Made by a program: the position numbers and the translations under genes. Under the pieces are notes generated by a model, which saw nothing but the letters and a program-made list of their open reading frames with translations, was not told where the DNA came from and did not search any database. 64,000 bases of DNA from Erythrocercus mccallii (taxonomy: Eukaryota; Chordata; Aves; Passeriformes; Dicruridae). Of the stretch, positions 38,614 through 52,124 are shown in pieces. The DNA lies in the NCBI GenBank assembly GCA_013397435.1, contig VZRG01000031.1, positions 1,058,609 to 1,122,608 on the forward strand, read 5' to 3'. Position 1 is the first letter of the stretch. Each line of letters opens with the position of its first letter.

Positions 38614-38770
38614 CACAGAATCACAGAATGTTTGAGGTTGGAAGGGACCTGTGAAGATCATCCAGTTCAGCCTCCTTGCTAAAGCAGGTTCCCCCAGAGC
38701 AGGTTGCACAGGATCATGTCTAAACACACTGTGAACATCCCCAGAAAGACAAGACTCCACAGCCTCTCTG
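38614..38770 (-). mobile_element. CR1 LINE 3' fragment
   Basis: The plus strand reads CACAGAATCACAGAATG, GGTTGGAAGGGACCTGTGAA, CATCCAGTTCAGCCTCCTTG, then AGACTCCACAGCCTCTCTG. This is the reverse complement of a CR1 3' UTR ending in tandem ATTCTGTG octamers. It is 5'-truncated and non-coding. It shares orientation with the copy 1.2 kb to the left but belongs to a different subfamily (longer 3' UTR block), so the two are separate insertions. Confidence 0.93.
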
Positions 38771-41290
38771 AATCAAATTAAGATGTCCATGATGGTAGAC
38801 ACACAGTATGTGCTTTCTGACAGTGTGAACTTTAAATGAACCCAACATAGCTTGTTTCTTTAGACAACAGTCCATATATTTGAAGCAAAAGTGCACAAAA
38901 CCATAAAGGGATAATGATTATGTGGCTAAACACACCACAGTTGGCTGGGGGAGATGTCAGGAACTTCTTAGTGAGAGGGGAAGAGCTGAAGCTGAAAACC
39001 TCAGAAGCTGATTTTCTCAGATTTTCTATAAATATAACTGCTCTGTACTGTGTTTAAACACTTTGGATTAGTAGCTACAGTTCTCTGAATTCTGCATTTA
39101 TTTGTCTGAAGAAGGTAGGTGCTGGAAAAGCAGAGAGGTTCAATATAACTGTTTCTGCTGGGTTTTGTACTCTGTACTGAGGTCCTGCCATGAACAGATT
39201 CCAGCAGGGAACTAACATTTCAGTATCAAGACTTAGGACCTGATTCAAGTTGCAGTCCAGTCTACTACAGAATGAAATCAGCTGCACTTCACACTTCTGC
39301 AATCTCCTCTCATCTGTAGAGATCACAACCTTATCCTCTTTCATTCCTTTTTCAGGGGTTGAGAGGAGGAATAACAGAGCTTTTCCAGGCCCTCTATCTA
39401 TATGTAGCCCGAACAGATATTTCTTGCTTTCCTTGTTTTCCTCTGAACAAGGAGGAAAAGTGTTTCCAGTGAAATGTTAATAGAGAAACAAACTGTATAA
39501 TAAGACTGCATCCCCTTTGGGCCTACATGTAATTTACACATAAAATGAAATTGCACATGGCCTTGTTTCATAGCATATTTGTTTAATTATCTTTCTTAAA
39601 AGCCTTTTTCAATTAATTTTCAATATTTAAAAAAGGAATAAAAATGCCAATTTATCTGTGTACCTGATAATTAAGTACAGTTTGGGGAATAATTACATTA
39701 TCTAATAGCAGAAATTTGTCCAGCTCTAATAACTGGCATTTTTCAACAGTTTTGCTTGCTTTCTTGCTCTCCAACTGCTCTAATTCAAAAGAAGTTTACA
39801 TTCTGCATGTGTCAGTCAGTCCTCACTCACCACATCAGACACTGAGCAGTTGACCAAAACAGCTCTGCCTTTGCTGAAAATGACACAGGAAAGAATAGAC
39901 AGATGCAGTCTTGAATGTCTCCAAGAGGGCCATTCATACAGTTTTATAATATACCAGTAAAAGTATAACCAACAGAACCCAGAAAGGATTAAGTTTTTCA
40001 TCACCTCTCATTGACTTTGAGAAACCCCAGTCTGACATACTGTGTTGAATTCTGGTAATCTTTTTCCAAGAGCACTGGAATATCCTTGTTCGATATTAGT
40101 GGGAGCAGGTGTGGAAGAGAGATATTCAATAGATAATCACATGGCAGTGCACTGAGAAGGAAAAAAAAAAAAAAAAAGTTTAGTATAGTCAAGAAAGTAC
40201 CAAGAGAGATAGAAAATACATGTTGATGGCATTAGTACCAAAGATGAAAATCTCTAAAGCACTGAGGTCCAAACAGCAACTTTTGTGCCAAAAGCAGCCT
40301 GATGATTTTTCCACTCATGAGGTAAGGAGCAGCTCTATGTGGAAAATTGCCTGGACATCTATTTCCCTCCTTCTCCATATGAGTAGCCCAAAATTTGCCA
40401 TTACAGCCTGGTACAATGCTGAGAAAGGGCTGAGGAGGCGTGGAGGTGTTCTCCTGCAGGTAAAGCACTTGACTCTGCATGGTCCCAACTGCTACTGTTG
40501 CACCAGGTCACTACAAACGGGGAAGCCTCAGTTCTGAATTCAGCTCATTCATCCATGAGAGCTGGAGCAATCCAATTTGAACTAAAGGGATATATGAAAT
40601 GGGATGAAAAAAACCAGCAGCTTGGGGTTTCAAGGTAAATAAATGAAATTACCTCCTGGAAATAGTTGGACATAGCTAATATTGGCTACTGTTGCATACT
40701 GTGGAGCAGAACAAGACTCACTGGTTCATCAAGAACCCAGAGTGTTCATTGAAGACACTAAGGAACAGTCTGGATGTAAACCAAGTTCCAGACAGCTGTG
40801 GGCTCCTCTGTCACAGAAGGAGCTGGAACTTTCTCATACGGGCCAGACAGATAACATCAAAGGTCTATTCTATCCCCATAAATGGAACTGCTTCTGTACT
40901 TCTTACTTACAGAACAATTATGGTAGTGTGTGGGAACCACTTAATCATTTAAAAGGTTTACTAAACAGCAGACAGACAGTTCCTCCTTACTTCATTTAAG
41001 GAGAAGATTTTCTACCTCTATGAGCTGCGATGCTCTGTTTCTGCAGCTGAGCTAGAGGGAGTAAGATGGAAAACAGTCATGCCATGCATTTCACAAATCT
41101 CAGGATTGACTGAGGGTTGATTTGTGCAGCCAGAATGGTAGGGTGAAAAAGAAGAAAGTATTAATCAAAATTCTTTTCAGTCAGTTTTTCTAATGCCATT
41201 ATTACTAGCTGCCAAGTTTAGTTTCTTTTGCTGAATCATGTTAGGAATGCAAGAGGAACAATAGGGTTTCAAGTCAAGTACTTACCAGCT
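38771..41290. other. No gene supported
   Basis: Seventeen A at 40161-40177. A 105-codon plus frame (40220-40537) contains a good donor, CATGAG|GTAAGG at 40322, but no convincing acceptor. The right edge, ACCAGCT at 41284-41290, is one copy of a 7-bp direct repeat. Confidence 0.45.
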
Positions 41291-41718
41291 GCATGACAAG
41301 GTAAAGATTGGGTTTTATTCAAACAGCAAACATCTTAAGGCAAAGCTTGGTTTCTCAGCTAGTGCTCTCCACTCCCCAACAATACAATGCTTCTCTCAGC
41401 CTGCAGCCCTAGCAGAAGAAATAGTAGCAAAAAAATTGCCAAAAACTTGAGAAACAAGCTTACCAGCCTTATTTAAACATTTCTTTGCACTTTCTCCTGC
41501 TTCTGTCTCTGCTCCTGGTTTATATCTCTTCACCTTGGAGTTAATCAGGCTGGTGGTGACAATTAGGCTTGTTCACACTTTCCTTTCAGAAGGCTTGTTC
41601 TCCAATTAGGCTGCCTGGCCCGTTCCCTGTATTTAGTCCCAACAGCATCTGCAAGGACACTTGGCAGCTAAAGGTAGAACTTTTAATCCCTGAAGTGTCA
41701 AGGCAAGCTGGGCAACAA
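41291..41718 (-). mobile_element. Possible solo LTR / promoter-poly(A) unit
   Basis: On the minus strand this 428-bp unit has a TATA-like box GATATAAA (plus 41519-41526) and, about 200 bases downstream, AATAAA (plus 41314-41319). That is the arrangement of an LTR. It is flanked by identical 7-mers ACCAGCT at 41284-41290 and 41719-41725. The ends (TTGTTGCC...TTGTCATGC) are not clean TG/CA, and I do not recognise the family. On the minus strand two strong splice donors follow the TATA box (GGTAAGC near 41456 and GGTAAGTAC at 41287), so it could instead be the promoter and first exon of an unannotated transcript. Confidence 0.38.
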
Positions 41719-41725
41719 ACCAGCT

Positions 41726-44700
41726 CACTTTACAATTAAAAATAGTAATATTTTTTAAAAATATCCATATTTGTGCATGTGTGATTTGGGGTGTTTCTAC
41801 TGTTTTGTTGGGTTTTTTTATTTGTTTTAAAGGGAATTAAAGTTCCAGCTAAGTACCTTGTAGAAGTAACAAAAGTGCCTGTTCAAAGTCTTTTATAGAA
41901 AGTGTTTGGTATTCAGTGGATGTTAAATACATAAGAAGCTTAGGCATCTAATTACAAATTTACCTACTTACATATGTGGAAAATTTAGCTTGGAATGCTT
42001 TCTGTGCAACTAACACTCATAATCTATGTTCAGTTGCTGTACCTGAAAGATCAGTTACATTTTTTTTTCTTAAAAACAGATACATTCTCCTTTATTACAC
42101 ATAAAGTAGTTCAGTCATGAATCAAAAGTTTCTACTGCACCCAGAAAACTACACAAATCTGGGAAAAATCCTTTTTCTCTCCCTAGAACCATCTCTTGGT
42201 TTTCAAGGAATGCCATTATAACTGACAGAAGCAGTAATGACAAAAAGGTGAAATAGATGATTAGCTGTATATTATACTGTTTCCCCTTCTGGTCCTGGAA
42301 TGGAAGGCCTGCATGATTACAGCTGCAGTACAACTGAACCATAGTGCTATCTTGGATATGTCAGACATGCAATTCCATCACAAATAATTTCCTTCTTTTG
42401 CCTTGCAGAAGGTCTTACAGACTAAGGTCTTAATTCTGATTATAGCTGTTCTCCATGCAGTCAACATTTTATTTATCCTCCCAAGCTTGCACACACTGTT
42501 GTCTCTGTGCTGATTGCTCTCTGTTAACTTGATATATGAATTCTGACTTGCTTCAGTAAAGGACCATAAAGTATTTTATGGTGATGATGCAGACCTGAGA
42601 AGTGTCTCATAGCCAGTGGGCAGTGAATTTTATTTGGATCAAAGAATATTTGCAAGCTGGGGCCATGGCACCAAAACTACTCTAAGGGGAATGCTGTACA
42701 TCACACACCTTGATTTTCGGGTCATAACCTGTGTGTTTCCGTTTGGACATACTAACAATGATAGTCAGCAGAATCCATGATTGCTGATGACATAAGAGTG
42801 TATCTGTAGAGTGACAGTGGTCATGAAGAATGACTGTAGTTTTTATTATAGCACTACAGTCCAGAGTTTGTCAGTGAAATGGCTAGATGTCAAATGATAC
42901 CTGTCAGACACAAAAATATATAACTCTATTCTTCTGTTAGTATCTGTACTTTCAAGTTAACAAGATTACTCATTCTTCTGGTGGAGCTTCTGACTAAGTA
43001 TATATAGCCTTATTAAAAAAAAAAAAAAGGATACCAGAAAAATGCTACATTTGTCAATCAGTCGAAATTTAGTAATGTTTATTTTAACTCCTTTTATATT
43101 CCCCTCATGCTCTGCACCTGGGGGCCATTTATTATGAAAGTAATTACAGAAGCTATTGATAATGCTAACATACAAACATCAGCTGCTTTCCATGCTGCTG
43201 GAGACTTTGTGGTTCACTCTCATAAAGACTTAATTGAAGAGCACTGCTAAGGAAGGCAAAATAGACACTCCTTAGCTTGGTTTGATAAGTTGAAGCTTCA
43301 GTGATTCTTTTGTGGAATACTAACAATAGCAAGAATACAATTTTCAACAAATTAAAATTTAAGAACAGATATTCTACAGTCTCCCAGTGGGTTAGCTCCT
43401 ACTTAAGTTTGGTTGAAAATTATGTTATAATCTTGACTTTAGTTCAAAGAAAAATATTAATGAGTGTTACATCTCTTACTGTTATGCAGTGTCAAATGTC
43501 CATCTAAATGAAGCTGATTTCATTATCTCCAAAAAAAAATTAAATTTTCTCCAAAGCTGCCTCTATCTTAAAATCTCTGTAATTCAATTTTTTTTTCTTT
43601 AGAAATTGAAACACTGCTAATAGGTTTCAGTGGAAATTGTGTACAACTTTTGATTTTGATAATACACAATTAATAGAGTATAGAGAAAAATAGGCATATA
43701 CTCCCTGGCATCAGATAAACTACATGCTCTTTTTCAGACAACCATTCCTATCCAACTCCACTGCAGAGAGGACAGCACAGAAAAGTAGTGGACACAGGAA
43801 TGATGGAATTGTGGAAGAATACAGTATAATGCAGAGAATATCAAGGGTGTTGTAGAAGTTGAAAACAAGAGAAAGAACCCTTAGGTATCGATATATGGAA
43901 AGAGTATTCTGTAAAGCTGGTCAAAGACATCATGCTCAATTGTCTTTTTCCTAAGACAATAATGTTTTTGAGAGAACAATAATTTTTGTGAGAAGGTTTG
44001 TCATTTGGAGGAACATTTTACATTGATGATATATTTCAATAGAACAAAATACAAAAATTCTGATAGATGAAAATTTGAGCTTTTTTTTTTTCCTGGCTGG
44101 CAGTTTTAAGAACACTACATAGTTCCTGTGTCCTTTTAAAAGGAATAAAGAACTATTCACTTCAAAACAATTTTTACAGTATTAGAATGAAAACAAGAAG
44201 AAGGGTGTTAAAAAGACAAACAAAAAAAAACAGAGCTGGAAAGGAAAACATGAAAAAAAGAAGTGGCATGGAATATGTCTGTGAGAATTTTAATGGACAG
44301 GAAAATGACCAGTGTCAATAAATAACAAGAAGTCAAGAAAAGCAAATGGAAATAAATGGTCCAAAACCATATGGGAAAATACACATCTTTCTTATGAGTC
44401 TTGGTAAAGATAGTAGAAGACTTGATTTTGACCTTTTAGGTCTGCCAAGAAACTCAACTAATCAGTTCATTAGTTCATGTCAATTTGTGCTTTTCTAAAA
44501 GGAGCCATCTTTGATATCAATAGGAAGAGTTAAGAGTTAGCCTGCATATCAAATGGCAAGAAGAGAGCAGGTGCCATTCTATCTGTAGAGCTGAGTTACA
44601 GCTGGGGTGCAGTGTATGCCCACCCCAGCTGTGCCTCATGTGGTTTATCATGTCCTTCAAAATTGTGAACTACATTCAAGACAAGGTACAGGAAGAAAAT

Positions 44701-46107
44701 TGCAGAGCCAGTGCAAACCTAGAGGAAATCCTAGGGCTAATGGCTGGAATTTTTTTTACTTACAAGCTGTTGCTGTATGCCCCAACTTCACCATGCTTTG
44801 CCCATCATCTTTATGGTGCTTTATGCTGCTTCTGTGCATTTTCTTTTTGTTTTGCCTTAGAACCCCACTGCTGTAACTCATGCCCCTTTCAGCTCTCCCT
44901 TCTCTGCAGCAGCTCTCCTTTGCTCCCCCAGTTCTGATCCCACCTTTGTGCTTTTCAGCAGCACTCAGAAGCTTCTCAAAGCCAGAGTTCAAAGGAAATC
45001 CCAGAAAAGAAAAACTACCCAGGGCTATGCATTTACCAGCTTAAGACCAGTTTTTAGCTCCTATCAGGATTTATTTTATAATGTCAACGTGTTACAGCAA
45101 CACAATCATTTCCGTAGTCTCCTGAATAAACCATCTCAGAGGAGTTTAAAGGTAAAAGCCTATATAATGTTTACAGGGAGTCCTTTAAGAGACATTTTTG
45201 TGCTCTAAAAAACAGGAAAAATTGTTGTTAACTGCCATAACTAAATGTCTAAAGTGAAAGAGGAGACTAAGCATTTCACCTAGTTGGAAACTTTTCCTGT
45301 ACGCAGCAGCAAAACACAGACTACAACACAAGGGAGGAGTCACCATAATTGCCTTTTGCTGTGATCTCTAGATTTTTGATTGAAAGGATCATGTCTGGGG
45401 TTCTATGCTAGTTCTTTTCTCATAAGCTCTCAGTACTTAGAAGTCTTTTCTTCCACTCTTAATTTGCCTGGAGCAAGGCTTTTATCTAGACTTTTAGCCA
45501 AGAGGCACCTGCTGAAATATTCATTGGTAGAAATTGTGCCATGGGTGTTTTTCCCCATTTGTCCAGTTCTATGTCATTAAAATAAAGCTGAATGTAATGA
45601 AAATAGGATTTGACACAGAAGAATGGCATTCTCTCAAAAACTTTATATAATAGGCAATTAACCCTTTTCAGTGCAAGAATTGAAATACTCAAGGCTGCTG
45701 AATAGTATCTCCCTCAATGGCCCTTTAGCATCACATCAAAATGGAATTGAATATTATAACTTCACTTGGTGGAAGAATCAAATTTTAATCTGCAATTTTT
45801 GATAAAGATGATTTAAAGATTTTGATATTTTATTTTTATACTGATCTCTACCTAAATATGATGGTCACTTGAGGAAATGCAAAATCCACGTGTCTTAAAA
45901 TCTTATAATGCATACCTAAAATCCATTCTTCTTTCTTTCTTGCCTTCCCATTATACTCATGTAGTCATATAAAATGATTCAAAAGACATTTTTTGTTTGG
46001 AATTTGGTCCAGGAATGAAAATAGAAGTATTCAAAAATTTCAAAGAGTAAAAATTAAATTGAATCACAGAGGATCCCACATATACACAAGCCTGGAATAG
46101 TTCTGAC
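41726..46107. other. No gene supported
   Basis: Fourteen A at 43015-43028. A very good acceptor at 42408 precedes 34 open hydrophobic codons, but no donor follows. Overlapping 89- and 99-codon plus frames at 44607-44937 are in different phases and unrecognised. Confidence 0.45.
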
Positions 46108-46224
46108 CTTATACAAAACTGGCCTCAAAGCTCATCTGTTAGCCTTGCTTTAAGCGTGGGTCAGATGAACTCTGTGTGAACTCTGTAGGTCCCTTCTGAT
46201 CAAAATCGTTCTGTGATTCTATTT
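46108..46224 (+). mobile_element. CR1 LINE 3' fragment, old copy
   Basis: The sequence reads CTTGCTTTAAGCGTGGGTCAG, then GTAGGTCCCTTCTGATC and a terminal GTTCTGTGATTCTATT, the CR1 3' end with its octamer on the plus strand. A local 11-bp tandem repeat (TGAACTCTGTG/TGAACTCTGTA) has expanded inside it. Divergence is high. Confidence 0.85.
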
Positions 46225-49200
46225 TATTATTGTAATGGAAGCAGATACTGAGAGTGTAGAGAGGAGTAATTTTTTAAAAAACAGAGTTTAAATTTAATCA
46301 GTTAGCAACAGCAGGCGGTAAAACAAAAGTCTCCAGTATGATATTATTTCACCCTGTGTTTGAAGGGCTAATCCTAGGCCTGATCTGAGAGTCTTCCCAA
46401 GAATGTAAATCCAATTACATATAAGACATTTCCTTGTAGACATACTGGAAATTTCTTTGCATTTACTTGCATGGTTCCTGTCAGATTTTGTTATCTGATA
46501 ACACAGACACATAATACTTTAACAATCCTTCTCTTCTCTGAAGATCTTAAAGAACATGACTAGCAGTCAGAAATTAAAATATGTGTAACTTTTTAAATGG
46601 GGAAATATTTTGGTTTTGCACGTGTATCAGTTTAAAAACAGACACAAAGAAACCAAGCAATTTTCTCAAGATTTTGTAATGAAAATAAAGGGCAATTATG
46701 CTTGTGCATCTAAATGATATAACATAAGGCTTTCAGCCTGTGGGCAGCAAGGGCTAGAACAGTTTCATATGATATCTCTGTCTCCTTAGCTTCATAACTC
46801 TGGACTATTTAGAAAACTATATATATTATAGCAAATCTACTATTTAATGAAAAGATATTTTTTTCTGTCATAAGTGGTCATTTGTGTAGGTTACAGTTTG
46901 TGAAAATTTTAAATGTTTATCCTTATTCAGCAAGCATTCTAACATGTGCATTACAATATATCTAAGTCCAAGATTTAAAAAGTTTAAAGTTAGGCAAGAA
47001 AGTTTAATTTAAAAGTTAGACAATGAGATACTTGTTGGCATTTGACTGATGGAAGGAGATGAGATCCATTAGAGAGAGTCTCTTAGTATCTGCAATCTTC
47101 CCTAGATAATATCTGGAGGGATATATAAATAGATATATCATGGAAGATGCTGTTAAATGCCTCAAGGTCTCTAAAGCAAGGCACATCTGTGCTAGCCCAG
47201 TGAGAAATTTCTGGAGCACAAGTCCAGTCATTCCATTCTATCTGACCTCTGTGTCAGTCTCTGAGGCTCCTTTTTGAATCTGACCAGAAGATTTCTCAGA
47301 ATAGAGAGGGTGACCTGAATCAGGAGCTCTAAGGTCCACATATGCAAACCTCATGGGAGCTCTGCAGTGTGTGCTCTGCACTGTCAGACACAGGCACTGG
47401 CTGTGCTCTGTCCTGCTTTATTCCAAAAGGAAGGATGACAGGGAAAGATCCAAAAGCCACGAGCCAAAAACTTTGATTCATTTTCAACCATTACAAAGCT
47501 AGGAATGATAAATCTGGTATGAAGTCTCTAACCATTTGGCCTTCCAATTACAGAATCCAGCCACTTCGGTTGCTTCAGATTTTTTCTGAGACGCATGAGA
47601 AGAGAACTTGGCACTCTAGGGCTAATGTGCTGGGTTTACCCTTTTTGGCAAAGTGAGTCTATATTCCCATCCTTCTCCAGTAAAAACACTGAGAAAAGGC
47701 CTTGTCTGCAGGACCTCGCATCCTATCACAGTGTTGTCCATGTATCACCAAATTATGTTCTCAGGTACCTTAATGTATACCTGGAAATGTTTTACTGAAG
47801 TGCATGACTGTGATTCCAGATTTACAGCAACATCATTGACAGTAGATTTTGGCTGCTTTTTTTCAGACTTTTTTCAGTGCATGGTAGCATATGTGCTATT
47901 TCAAAAAAAAAAGTCGTAATGTTGCCATGATAGAAGTACAAGTGCAGCCAAGGGTGTTAGAGCACAGTTTTTGATTAGATCAAAATTGCTTAAGACAAGA
48001 CTGACTGCTTCATTGACTTAACACAGCTGTAGGATCTGAAAGATTCTGATGGAAACAGCAGCAGTGGTCACCACAACCTCCTTAAAAACCAGCCTCTTAC
48101 ACCTCCTCTCCAAAATAAAAAAAAAAAAAAAAAAGAAAAGCAAAGAATGAATTACAAGAAACTGCAGTAAATGATAAATGAGAGCAGAGTTTTAATGGAT
48201 AAATGTAAAAATATTTTTCTAAAGCAAATACCCTGATAATTACTTAACACCACTGAACAGCAGTCAGAAAATTACAATCTAATAAAAAGGCAGTTGGCAT
48301 AATTGGTAAACGAACTTTCTCTGCTACTCCACTGTACTTTGTCCAACCTCATATGTTAGCAACAGAATAAGCTTCACTTAACCCTCGGACTGGATGAATT
48401 AGGAGTTAAATACAGCAATTCTGATTATGATAAATAAAAAGAGATGGAGAATAGCAATAAAGTACTTTGCATCCCAAGAGTATGAAAACATTTAAAGTTT
48501 ATGGATCTGGCAGAGGAAAGAATAATCATGATTACAGCTGGATTGCATTTCAGTATTTAAATTGTGATCTTTGCTTCAACACAGTCATTTTTTTCTAACT
48601 GAAAAAGCAAATGCATTCCAAATTCTTTTTGTTTTAATCCACTTATTAACCAATTCAGTAGTGACTTTTCCAATTATATTCCAAATATTCAGCATGAATT
48701 TGCTGGTTTTGGTCAATTCTCCTACCAGTGGATGAACAGACCTTCAAGAATGAATTAATTTAAAACTCTAAGTGAATATTTGAGGAGCTGTTCTGCAATA
48801 AACTCCACTCATATTAGAGATGCAGATCCCTTTTGGACAGTTGCAGAAATTCCATGTGTTGTATGGGTATGTTTGGAAGAAAAAAGAAATCTTTTCCTGC
48901 CCCTGTACTTCAGTTTCTAAAATGGCCTCTTGGGAGCATACAGTGCGTACATATGTAGGTATATATATCACACAACCTTTCTGACATTTCTACCTCCTTC
49001 TTTCCATCCTGTACTGAAAAATTCACCTGAAAAAAGCTACTTGTTGATGTTTCTACTGTCCTCTACTTTTTTGTCTGAACAATGGCAAACAACAAATGGC
49101 AGCAAGGAGAAAAGTTGTTTCAATATTGGTTTTTACTATCCCTGTTACAATAGTCTCTAAAGAGCAATTAGGTAAATCACACACTATTACTACTAGTGAA

Positions 49201-49764
49201 TCTTTGGACAAAATATTCACTATTACACCCCAAATATGAGCACATATTAGAATGACTCAAAACCCACCAAATAGTTTTGGTCTTGAAACTGAAGATCAGA
49301 AATGACCTTTGGCAGATTATTTCCAGTACTTTCATTTAGGTTGAAGAAGTTTCCATTAAATTGTTAGCACATCTCTTTGCAGACAGACCTTAAATATTGC
49401 AAAAACAATGATTGTTATAAAAAAATACATTAAATTGAATTTAATTGCTCAATGATATTCAATGAGTTCTTTTTCTGATATGGATTAAATCTTACATTCA
49501 TAGTTCTCTCAGGTTTGTTATTTGCAAGAACTAGTAATTCCCTGTGACAGATACAGTTTTTCCTTCCTGCTCACTGATGTCTTTAAGGAAGACAGAATGT
49601 AGGATCAATAAAATATTTACATTTACCTCTGAAATTAGAAATAACTTATAATATACATGGGAATTCCACATGAGCAGACAGAAGTACAGCAAAAACATTA
49701 CATGCCCTTTCTTTTACATAAAGACATTGGGACAAAGGAAAAACACCTAAAAGATAAACACTGA
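46225..49764. other. No gene supported
   Basis: Eighteen A at 48117-48134. Open frames do not exceed 88 codons. No interspersed repeat was recognised. Confidence 0.5.
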
Positions 49765-49872
49765 CAAATAAACAAATAAACAAACCAACCCAAGAAAACT
49801 GGGAAAATAAAAAACAACCAACCAACCTCCCCTCCAAAACCCCAAAAAACCAACCAACAAAAAAAAACAACA
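49765..49872 (-). repeat. Low-complexity T/G-rich tract (minus strand)
   Basis: The plus strand is composed of AAC, AACC and A runs (for example ACAACCAACCAACC). The minus strand has repeated GGTTGG and GGGG motifs spaced by T, which could support two-tetrad G-quadruplexes. No regular repeat unit. Confidence 0.7.
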
Positions 49873-51723
49873 GGATAGGAGGGTAATGTTACTTAGTGTC
49901 CAGCTTTAAGGTTCCATCAGAATCTGAATATAAAAGCAGAACAACAGCACACTTGAAAACTCTCTGAGATCACAGTGTCTTTAGGTGGTTACTTGATGTG
50001 CTTGGGTTCTTCTGAATCTTACATCATAGAGAGTGAGGACAGCTCTAGTTTTTACTGATAGTTATTTGTGGAAAACCTGGGCACAATTCTGTCTTGCCAA
50101 ACAGGTACAGACAGTGTAAGGTCTTCCCTTTCATTAAATTGAAGTGGACTAAAAACCTCTACAATATTAAGATTGGGTTCATGGAGAATAAAATAACTCA
50201 TAGAGTTATTCTGCAGTCACCATTCTCTTTTCCAGGGATGGAAAAACCTGTGAAAATGCTTTCACAGAAGTGGCCACAGAAAATTGCAAGTATTTCCCTA
50301 TATAACAGATACTAGAATATTACCAATATTTCCCTAATTCCTTCTCCTAAAAGTCTCTGCAGAATTTGTTTTACTCATTTCAATTCATAAATAGTACTTC
50401 TCTAAAGCAGCAAAGATATATCCAACTGGGGGTTTTTTTTGTGTTTAAATATGTAGCTGAAAACCCTAATCACAATTTAATTTGACTAAATACTTACATA
50501 CTTTATGGTCAATCATCCAGATCTTTTACAAGGTTCTTTGGCTTTGGAATTAGTAATCTCAAATGGTACTATATATGAGCCTTGTCTAACATGACATATA
50601 TTGAAACAGACTGTGGAACGATCGCTTAGAGATGAGATCCTTGCTACAGTTTTAGTGAACCAAAGCTAAGAGGAAAATTATTCAATTATAGTAAATTTAC
50701 AGTAGCTTCATATTTGATAAAAGTGGTTCTTCTATCATCAGAGCATCATATTGAAAGCCCTTGAGCAGCAAAATAGCTCTATAAATGCCGAGGATGTTTT
50801 AGCCACTTATTAAGAAAATTCATCTGTCCTGATTTTTTTATGAACACTTGGCTTTTTGTACAACAATGGTTATGAAGATATTTTTGGTTAGTGTATTCAT
50901 GGTCCAATTTACCTTGGATAGCAGTGCACCAGACAGAGCGGTGTTAGTGGAAATAGTTGTAGAATTTGCAACCCCGTAATTAACCCAGAGGCTGTCAGTG
51001 CTCTGAGTGGCACCTGTAGAAGCATCTGATGCAAAGAATTCAACGCTCTTCTTTCAGTATAATATTAAGAAATCTGTGGAGGAGCTGGGGAGGGTGTCAG
51101 TCTGGATTTCTTCCACAGCGTACACCTCAGATCACTGTCTGCTGTATGTCTCTCCCCCATAGATCTGATCAAGTGAGGTAAGATGCTCATAGTGAAGTTG
51201 ACCAAAAGAAATAGTTTTGTGGGGCAGACAGTACAGGCTCTTGAATTTAAGAATACTCAAGTTAACAGGAAGACACCAAAAGTCCTTTTTTTAAAAATCA
51301 GTGGTTTCTCAGTCTCCTTCTGAAGCCATTATTAAGCTCAAATTCAATAGCTGATTTAATGCTTGTATAAATACAAGTGTAACAGATTGCAGTGTCTTTC
51401 AGCTTACCAATTTGTTCTGTAATCAGCAATCCAGATGCTCATTTTCCAAAATGGAGGATATCATCGTGTACAGTCTCAGTGGTCATGCAGTTATAACACA
51501 TATATCCCAGAAAACCTTGTAAGGAGTAACTACAGCTGCTTGTGACAAAGCTGTGAACATAAATTCCTTCTAAGGATCATCTCCCAAGTCACTTGTAGTT
51601 TTCACTCCAGAAATTAAGTAAGGTCTATGAATGGCCAGGAAAATATAACATCTTCGGCTCAGATGAAACTATTTATTTACCAGTACGATTTCCTGCTCGC
51701 TCGCAGACCATGTAGAATTGAGC
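49873..51723. other. No gene supported
   Basis: A single 73-codon frame at 50094-50315. No repeat or RNA signature was seen. Confidence 0.5.
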
Positions 51724-52124
51724 TGTGGGGAGACAGATTGTGTGGACACAGATAGAGATGGTGCTGAAGGCAATCTTGCCCTGATGTATTGCAGCTGTGT
51801 TAGTTACCAAAGAGTGGGAACAGCCTTGTCCTCACAGCTATGGGTGTGATAAAAGAGTGAATTAACTGGGAGGGAATCAGTTGGTGTCTGTTGGTGGTGC
51901 TGTGAGGAGGCAGGGACAGGAGGCCATGAGAGGGACAGAAAGGGTAAGGGGGCCATGCTAGGGACATGAGGGAGTGAGCTAGAACTGGAGAAGGAAGGAG
52001 AGAAAGAGCCGGAGCTGCCCATGGGAGACTACAGAGAAAAGATATGAGGGATTTCTAGATAACAAAGTGCTGAAGACCTCTGAATTTTTATTGAAGCACT
52101 CTGAGTCTTGTGGCTGTCTCTACA
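51724..52124 (+). mobile_element. Probable solo LTR, degraded
   Basis: The 401-bp segment starts TGTGGGGAGACAG and ends CTGTCTCTACA, which are imperfect inverted repeats with LTR-type TG...CA ends. It is GC-richer than its flanks. A TATA-like GATAAAAGAG lies at 51848. Internal blocks such as GCAATCTTGCCCTGATGT and GTTACCAAAGAGTGGGAACAG seem familiar from avian LTRs, but this rests on memory. No intact AATAAA and no clean target duplication are visible, so it is old or misdelimited. It has no coding content. Confidence 0.5.

Noticed and set aside
42409..42513. Strong acceptor followed by 34 open hydrophobic codons
   Set aside because: No usable donor or poly(A) signal follows. T-rich DNA yields such tracts often.
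44607..44937. 89- and 99-codon hydrophobic plus-strand frames
   Set aside because: They overlap in different phases and are rich in Cys, Phe and Leu from T-rich DNA rather than a recognised membrane protein.
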